DNA of 64,000 nucleotides from Bradyrhizobium tropiciagri (GTDB taxonomy: Bacteria > Pseudomonadota > Alphaproteobacteria > Rhizobiales > Xanthobacteraceae). Shown one piece after another: positions 59,714-64,000 of the stretch. Under the pieces are notes generated by a model. That model was given only the letters and a program-made list of their open reading frames with translations, was not told where the DNA came from and searched no databases. Within the stretch, counting starts at the first letter, position 1. The number at the start of each line of letters is the position of its first letter. The translations under genes were made by a program, and so were the position numbers. The DNA lies in assembly GCF_018130505.1 (NCBI RefSeq), contig NZ_JAFCKH010000003.1, positions 186,001 to 250,000 of the forward strand, given 5' to 3'.

Positions 59714-61162
59714 TCAACCCGGGAACGTGTAGGCCGTCTTCACCGTCGTATAGAACTCGCGAGCATAGGCGCCCTGTTCGCGCGCGCCGTAGCTCGAGCC
59801 TTTGCGGCCGCCGAACGGCACGTGGTAGTCGACGCCGGCGGTCGGCAGGTTGACCATCACCATGCCGGCCTCGCTGTTGCGCTTGTAGTGCGAGGCGTAT
59901 TTCAGGCTCGTGGTGCAGATGCCGGAGGCGAGGCCGAACTCGGTGTCGTTGGAGATCGCGAGCGCTTCCTCATAGTCCTTGGCGCGGATCACGCAGGCGA
60001 CCGGGCCGAAGATCTCCTCGCGCGCGATGCGCATCGAGTTGGTGGTCTCGGTGAACAGCGCCGGCTGCAGATAGAAGCCGGGCGTCTCGCGGTTGAGCAG
60101 CTCGCCGCCCCAATGCAGGCGGGCGCCTTCGTCCTGGCCGATCTTGATGTAGCGCAGGTCCTGGTCGAGCTGGCTTTGGTCGACCACGGGGCCGACATGC
60201 ACGCCGCTCTTCAGCGCGTCATCGACCGACAACCCCTTCATCCGATCGGTCATCGCGGCGACGAAGCGGTCGTGGATTCCGGCGGTGACGATCAGGCGCG
60301 AGGACGCCGTGCAGCGCTGACCGGTTGAGAAATAGGCGCCGTTGACCGCGACCTCGACCGCGACCCTGAGGTCGGCGTCGTCGAGCACGACCAGCGGGTT
60401 CTTGCCGCCCATCTCCAGCTGGAATTTCTTCATCGGATTGGAGAGCACGCAGGCCTGCGCGATCTTGCGGCCGGTCTGGACCGAGCCGGTGAAGGAGATC
60501 GCCGCGACGTCGGGGTGTTCGAGCAGGGTCTGGCCGACCACCGAGCCCGAGCCCACCACGAGGTTGAACACGCCTGAAGGAATGCCGGAGCGGGCGATGA
60601 TCTCGGACAGCGCATGCGCGGAGCCCGGCACCAGTTCGGCCGGCTTGAACACCACGGTGTTGCCGTAGCAGAGCGCGGGTGCGATCTTCCAGGCCGGGAT
60701 CGCGATCGGGAAATTCCACGGCGTGATCATGCCGACGACACCGACCGGCTCGCGGGTGATCTCGACGTCGAGGCCGGGCCGCACCGATGCGCCCTTCTCG
60801 CCCATCATCCGCAGCGCCTCGCCGGCGAAGAACGCGAAGATCTGCCCGGCGCGCGCCACCTCGCCGATGCCCTCAGGCAGCGTCTTGCCTTCCTCGCGGG
60901 CGAGCAGGCGGCCGAGCTCTTCCTTGCGCGCTAGGATTTCGACGGAGACCCTGTTCAGCGCGTCGAACCGCTCCTGCGGCGTCGAGCGCGACCAGGCCGG
61001 GAAGGCGGCCTTGGCGGCGGCGATCGCCTTCTCGGTCTGCGCCTTGTCGGCCTTGGCGTATTCGCCGACCACGTCCTTGGTGTTGGAGGGGTTGATGTCC
61101 CGCGTGATGCCCGTTCCGTCGACCCATTCGCCGGCGATGAAGTTCTTCTGGTGAGCGGTCAT
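59714..61162 (-). CDS. Aldehyde dehydrogenase, probable 2,5-dioxovalerate (ketoglutarate semialdehyde) dehydrogenase
   Basis: A 482-residue aldehyde dehydrogenase. The nucleophilic Cys is in [12 protein letters not shown], the Glu in QLEMGGKNP, and [22 protein letters not shown] is the cofactor region. [20 protein letters not shown] and [17 protein letters not shown] are shared with enzymes of the oxidative sugar-acid pathways. The expected step is oxidation of 2-oxoglutarate semialdehyde, the product of the KdgD enzyme, to 2-oxoglutarate. The start 61162 (MTAHQKNF) has GGAGAG upstream; four extra residues upstream are possible. It is encoded 22 bases after gudD. Confidence 0.92.
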   Translation of the reverse strand: MTAHQKNFIAGEWVDGTGITRDINPSNTKDVVGEYAKADKAQTEKAIAAAKAAFPAWSRSTPQERFDALNRVSVEILARKEELGRLLAREEGKTLPEGIGEVARAGQIFAFFAGEALRMMGEKGASVRPGLDVEITREPVGVVGMITPWNFPIAIPAWKIAPALCYGNTVVFKPAELVPGSAHALSEIIARSGIPSGVFNLVVGSGSVVGQTLLEHPDVAAISFTGSVQTGRKIAQACVLSNPMKKFQLEMGGKNPLVVLDDADLRVAVEVAVNGAYFSTGQRCTASSRLIVTAGIHDRFVAAMTDRMKGLSVDDALKSGVHVGPVVDQSQLDQDLRYIKIGQDEGARLHWGGELLNRETPGFYLQPALFTETTNSMRIAREEIFGPVACVIRAKDYEEALAISNDTEFGLASGICTTSLKYASHYKRNSEAGMVMVNLPTAGVDYHVPFGGRKGSSYGAREQGAYAREFYTTVKTAYTFPG

Positions 61163-61184
61163 GTTTCTCTCCAACCTTTTTCTG

Positions 61185-62540
61185 TTAGCGCACGAGGCAG
61201 GGACGCTTGTCGTCGAAAGTCCAGCCCGGGATCAGGAACTGCATGGCGAGCGCATCGTCGCGCGCGCCGAGGCCATGTTGCTTGTATAGCGCGTTCGCGG
61301 CCTCGATGGCAGCGCGATCGAGTTCGATGCCGAGGCCGGGGCGGTCCGGGATCGCGATCTTGCCGCTCTTGATCTGCAGCGGCTCCTTCGTCAACGCCTG
61401 GCCGTCCTGCCAGATCCAGTGGGTGTCGATCGCAGTCACCTTGCCGGGCGCTGCAGCGCCGACATGGGTGAACATCGCCAGCGAAATATCGAAATGGTTG
61501 TTGGAGTGCGAGCCCCAGGTCAGGCCGTTGTCGCGGCAGGTCTGCGCCACCCGCACCGAGCCCTGCATGGTCCAGAAGTGCGGATCGGCGAGCGGGATGT
61601 CGACCGCGCCGAGCCGCAGCGCGTGGCTGAGCTGGCGCCAATCGGTCGCGATCATGTTGGTCGCGGTCGGCAAGCCGGTGGCGCGGCGGAATTCGGCCAT
61701 GATCTCGCGGCCGGAGAAGCCGGCCTCGGCGCCGCAGGGGTCCTCGGCATAGGCGAGCACGCCATGCATGTTGCGGCAGAGCCGGATCGCCTCATCCAGC
61801 GACCATGCGCCATTCGGATCGAGCGTGACGCGCGCATTCGGGAAGCGTTTTGCGATCGCGGTGACGGCCTCGATCTCCTGCTCGCCGCGGAGCACGCCGC
61901 CCTTGAGCTTGAAATCGGCGAAGCCGTAATGGGCCTGGGTGGCTTCGGCGAGGCGCACGATCGCGTCCGGCGTCATCGCCTCCTGATGGCGCAGATTGAA
62001 CCAGTCGGGCTTGCCGGTCTCGCCTTCGACGTAAGGCAGGCTGGTCTTCTTGCGATCACCGACGAAGAAGAGATAGCCGAGCGTCTCGACGCTGGCGCGC
62101 TGCTGGCCCTCGCCGAGCAGCGCCGCGACGGGAAGATCGAGATGTTGGCCGAGCAGGTCGAGCAGCGCGGATTCCACCGCGGTGACGGCATGGATGGTGA
62201 CGCGCAGGTCGAATGTCTGCTTGCCGCGGCCGCCGGCGTCGCGGTCGGCGAATTGTTCGCGCATCGACGCCAGGATGTTGTTGAGGGCACCGATGGTCTG
62301 GCCGACGACGAGGCCGCTTGCGTCCTCGAGCGTCTTTCGGATCTTTTCGCCGCCCGGCACCTCGCCGATGCCGGTGTGGCCGGAGTTGTCGGTGAGGATG
62401 ACGAGGTTGCGGGTGAAGAACGGCGCATGTGCGCCGCTCAGATTGAGGAGCATGCCGTCGCGGCCGGCGACCGGGATCACCTCCATCGCGGTGACGACGG
62501 GAGCGCCGGCAAAGCCGGTGCGGACCGTATTTTGAATCAT
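61185..62540 (-). CDS. gudD: Glucarate dehydratase (enolase superfamily)
   Basis: A 451-residue enolase-superfamily enzyme. The KxK of [10 protein letters not shown] is the catalytic Lys pair, the metal Asp lies in VTLDPNGAW, Asn in [10 protein letters not shown], and the His-Asp partner in [13 protein letters not shown]. These residues and the length are those of D-glucarate dehydratase, which makes 5-dehydro-4-deoxy-D-glucarate from D-glucarate or L-idarate. GGGAGGAGC precedes the start. It lies 34 bases after kdgD, which uses its product, and 22 bases before the semialdehyde dehydrogenase gene, all on one strand. Confidence 0.95.
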   Translation of the reverse strand: MIQNTVRTGFAGAPVVTAMEVIPVAGRDGMLLNLSGAHAPFFTRNLVILTDNSGHTGIGEVPGGEKIRKTLEDASGLVVGQTIGALNNILASMREQFADRDAGGRGKQTFDLRVTIHAVTAVESALLDLLGQHLDLPVAALLGEGQQRASVETLGYLFFVGDRKKTSLPYVEGETGKPDWFNLRHQEAMTPDAIVRLAEATQAHYGFADFKLKGGVLRGEQEIEAVTAIAKRFPNARVTLDPNGAWSLDEAIRLCRNMHGVLAYAEDPCGAEAGFSGREIMAEFRRATGLPTATNMIATDWRQLSHALRLGAVDIPLADPHFWTMQGSVRVAQTCRDNGLTWGSHSNNHFDISLAMFTHVGAAAPGKVTAIDTHWIWQDGQALTKEPLQIKSGKIAIPDRPGLGIELDRAAIEAANALYKQHGLGARDDALAMQFLIPGWTFDDKRPCLVR

Positions 62541-62574
62541 CTGCTCCTCCCTCCTTTTGTCTTCGCGCTTCAGC

Positions 62575-63516
62575 CTATTCCGCGGCCTGTTGCGTTGCCG
62601 CCTGCGGCAGCTTCGCCACCAGGGCCGCGAGCTCGGCGACCTCCTGCTCGGTCAGGTCGGTCAGCGGCGGGCGCACCGGGCCGGAATCGCGGCCGATCAC
62701 CTTCATGCCGGCCTTGATGATCGACACGGCGTAACCCTTCTTGCGGTTGCGTATCGCGATCAGCGGCAGGATGAAATCCTTCAAGCCTGCATGGATGGTC
62801 TGATGGTCGCGCCGGCGCACCGCGGCGTAGAATCTGGTGGCGAATTCCGGCACGAAGTTGAACACCGCCGACGAATAGGTCGTGACGCCCATGTCGAGAT
62901 AGGGCAGCGCGAAGGTTTCCGCCGTCGGCAGGCCGCCGATGTAGGTCAGGCGGTCGCCGAGCTTGGTGTAGACGCGGGTCATCAGCTCGATGTCGCCGAT
63001 GCCGTCCTTGTAGCCGACGAGGTTCGGGCAGCGCTCGCAGAGCCGGGACAGCGTGTCGGGCTGCAGGATCGCATTGTCGCGGTTGTAGACGATCACGCCG
63101 ATCTTCACTGATGCGCAGACCGCCTCGACATGGGCGGCGAGGCCGTCCTGCTCGGCATGGGTGAGATAGGGCGGCAGCAGCAGCAGGCCGTCTGCGCCGG
63201 CCTTCTCGGCGCCGACAGCGATCTCGCGCGCAATCGCGGTGCCGTAGCCGGTTCCGGCCAGCACCGGCACGCGGCCCTTGGTCTCCTCGACCGCGACCTT
63301 GACCACCTGCGGAACTTCAGCCGGCGTCAGCGAGAAGAACTCGCCGGTGCCGCCGGCGGCAAACAGGCCGGCGACGTCGTAGCCGCACAGCCAGTCCATG
63401 TTGGCGCGATAGGTGGCCTCGTCGAACGAATGGTCTGCCTTGAACGGGGTTACGGGAAACGACAGGAGGCCGCCGCCGATGTGCCGGGCCATCTCCTGAG
63501 GGGTCATCTTGCTCAT
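62575..63516 (-). CDS. kdgD: 5-dehydro-4-deoxyglucarate dehydratase (DHDPS/NAL family)
   Basis: A 313-residue TIM-barrel enzyme of the dihydrodipicolinate synthase superfamily. The Schiff-base Lys is in [11 protein letters not shown], the family glycine loop is [12 protein letters not shown] and the Tyr of VIVYNRDNA completes the site. KdgD dehydrates and decarboxylates 5-dehydro-4-deoxy-glucarate to 2-oxoglutarate semialdehyde (2,5-dioxopentanoate). The start 63516 has GGAGTG upstream. It is the first gene of the unit; a palindromic operator candidate sits 60-75 bases upstream, between it and a LysR gene on the same strand. Confidence 0.94.
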   Translation of the reverse strand: MSKMTPQEMARHIGGGLLSFPVTPFKADHSFDEATYRANMDWLCGYDVAGLFAAGGTGEFFSLTPAEVPQVVKVAVEETKGRVPVLAGTGYGTAIAREIAVGAEKAGADGLLLLPPYLTHAEQDGLAAHVEAVCASVKIGVIVYNRDNAILQPDTLSRLCERCPNLVGYKDGIGDIELMTRVYTKLGDRLTYIGGLPTAETFALPYLDMGVTTYSSAVFNFVPEFATRFYAAVRRRDHQTIHAGLKDFILPLIAIRNRKKGYAVSIIKAGMKVIGRDSGPVRPPLTDLTEQEVAELAALVAKLPQAATQQAAE

Positions 63517-63574
63517 GGCGCCACTCCTTGAATGTCATGTGATCGGGATGCGCGAGAGCGCGCGTCCACGGCGT

Positions 63575-63589
63575 CGTTTCTAGGAAACG
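63575..63589. promoter_or_regulatory. Palindrome CGTTTC-TAG-GAAACG upstream of the sugar-acid operon
   Basis: A perfect 6+6 inverted repeat with a three-base centre, about 60 bases before the kdgD start codon and directly after the stop of the LysR gene. The position suits an operator for the glucarate/galactarate unit. Confidence 0.5.
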
Positions 63590-63640
63590 GTTCGATGCGC
63601 GTCCAAGCCAAACGCGGTATCGAGCAATGCTGAATCTGTA

Positions 63641-64000
63641 TCAATCGCCGCGCAGGTGCGGCGCGGCGATCTCGGTGGCGATCTCGATCAACGGCGGCAG
63701 CAGCTGGTTCTCGTGGTCGCGCCGCCACACCATGAACAACTCGACCGGCGTTACGGTGCGCAGCTTCAGCGGCTTCAGCCTGACGTCCGCGATCTTCAGG
63801 CTCGCGGCGGCCTCCGGCACGATCGCGACGCCGAGCCCGGCGCGTACCATCGCGAGGATGGCGTGGATCTGGCTGAGATGCTGCACATAGCGGGGCAGCA
63901 CGTCGGCGCGCGTGAACAGGGAGACCAGCAGATCGTGGAAGTAGCGGCTCTCATAGGGCGAATACATCACGAACGGCTGATCGTCGAAATCCTTGATCGA
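63641..64000 (-). CDS. LysR-family regulator, C-terminal part (cut by window edge)
   Basis: The last 119 residues of a LysR-type effector domain are visible; the DNA-binding N-terminus lies beyond the window. FHDLLVSLFTRADVLPRYVQHLSQIHAI, AMVRAGLGVAIVPEAAASL (a hallmark segment of LysR domains) and VELFMVWRRDHENQLLPPL identify it. It ends 124 bases upstream of kdgD on the same strand and is presumably the regulator of the glucarate/galactarate genes. The visible start of the fragment includes MYSPYESRYF, a segment often found in LysR regulators of sugar-acid operons. Confidence 0.88.
   Translation of the reverse strand, partial: SIKDFDDQPFVMYSPYESRYFHDLLVSLFTRADVLPRYVQHLSQIHAILAMVRAGLGVAIVPEAAASLKIADVRLKPLKLRTVTPVELFMVWRRDHENQLLPPLIEIATEIAAPHLRGD

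Noticed and set aside
1-64000. Genomic island, prophage or integrative element
   Set aside because: No integrase, transposase, tRNA target, phage gene or conjugation gene is visible, and codon style appears even across the window.

Overview
The window reads as chromosomal DNA of a Bradyrhizobium-like alphaproteobacterium. It is GC-rich and crowded with uptake systems (branched-chain-amino-acid-type ABC, NitT/TauT-type ABC, TRAP, TonB receptors, MFS), LysR/AraC/GntR regulators and small catabolic operons. Its spacers carry palindromic repeats of the kind common in that genus. I see no rRNA, tRNA, insertion sequence, phage gene, integrase or CRISPR array. The assignment is inferred from gene content and style, not from a marker gene.

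Layout. 1-9885 (minus): a flotillin-like coiled-coil protein running off the left edge, a TIM-barrel 'PEP hydrolase' family protein, and a complete Liv-type ABC importer. One of its two ATPases is fused to a Tm-1-like (UPF0261) domain, and an AraC regulator sits inside the run. 10414-18031: a GntR-headed unit with a flavoprotein, a fused TRAP permease, a TRAP binding protein and an AroQ-like dehydratase, divergent from a xylose-isomerase-like TIM barrel and a small unknown protein. 18119-21175: AraC regulator, an acyl-CoA-dehydrogenase-fold enzyme with nitroalkane-oxidase features, and an SDR lacking the usual catalytic Tyr. 21325-25645: secreted protein behind a CRP-like site, DUF6572 protein, TonB receptor and DUF2946 protein. 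25893-31091: aldehyde dehydrogenase with divergent LysR, then a second TonB receptor. 31309-32514: a divergent, solitary EF-Tu with its own terminator. 32881-38491: outer-membrane protein, SDR, Tat-exported cytokinin-dehydrogenase-like flavoprotein, LysR, orphan TRAP binding protein.

38723-45105: GrlR-like protein; RraA-type aldolase, oxalomesaconate-hydratase-like enzyme and MFS carrier with a divergent LysR; glutamine amidotransferase; unknown membrane protein. 45339-47068: Lrp regulator divergent from alanine dehydrogenase. 47373-54289: leuC-leuD-leuB-like genes translationally coupled to a NitT/TauT-type ABC importer, followed by an AraC regulator. 54409-57032: a two-subunit isoquinoline-oxidoreductase-type molybdenum hydroxylase. 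57090-57999: three small genes, one with its Shine-Dalgarno inside a hairpin and one behind a general-stress (EcfG) promoter. 58086-64000 (minus): a complete D-glucarate/D-galactarate to 2-oxoglutarate-semialdehyde to 2-oxoglutarate pathway (gudD, garD, kdgD, semialdehyde dehydrogenase) with a LysR gene cut by the right edge.

Overall this is a nutrient-scavenging region: several importer-plus-enzyme-plus-regulator modules for organic acids, sugar acids and aromatic or alicyclic acids. The least ordinary items are the ABC ATPase-Tm-1 fusion operon, the divergent EF-Tu, the hairpin-masked small gene, and the enzymes with altered catalytic residues.
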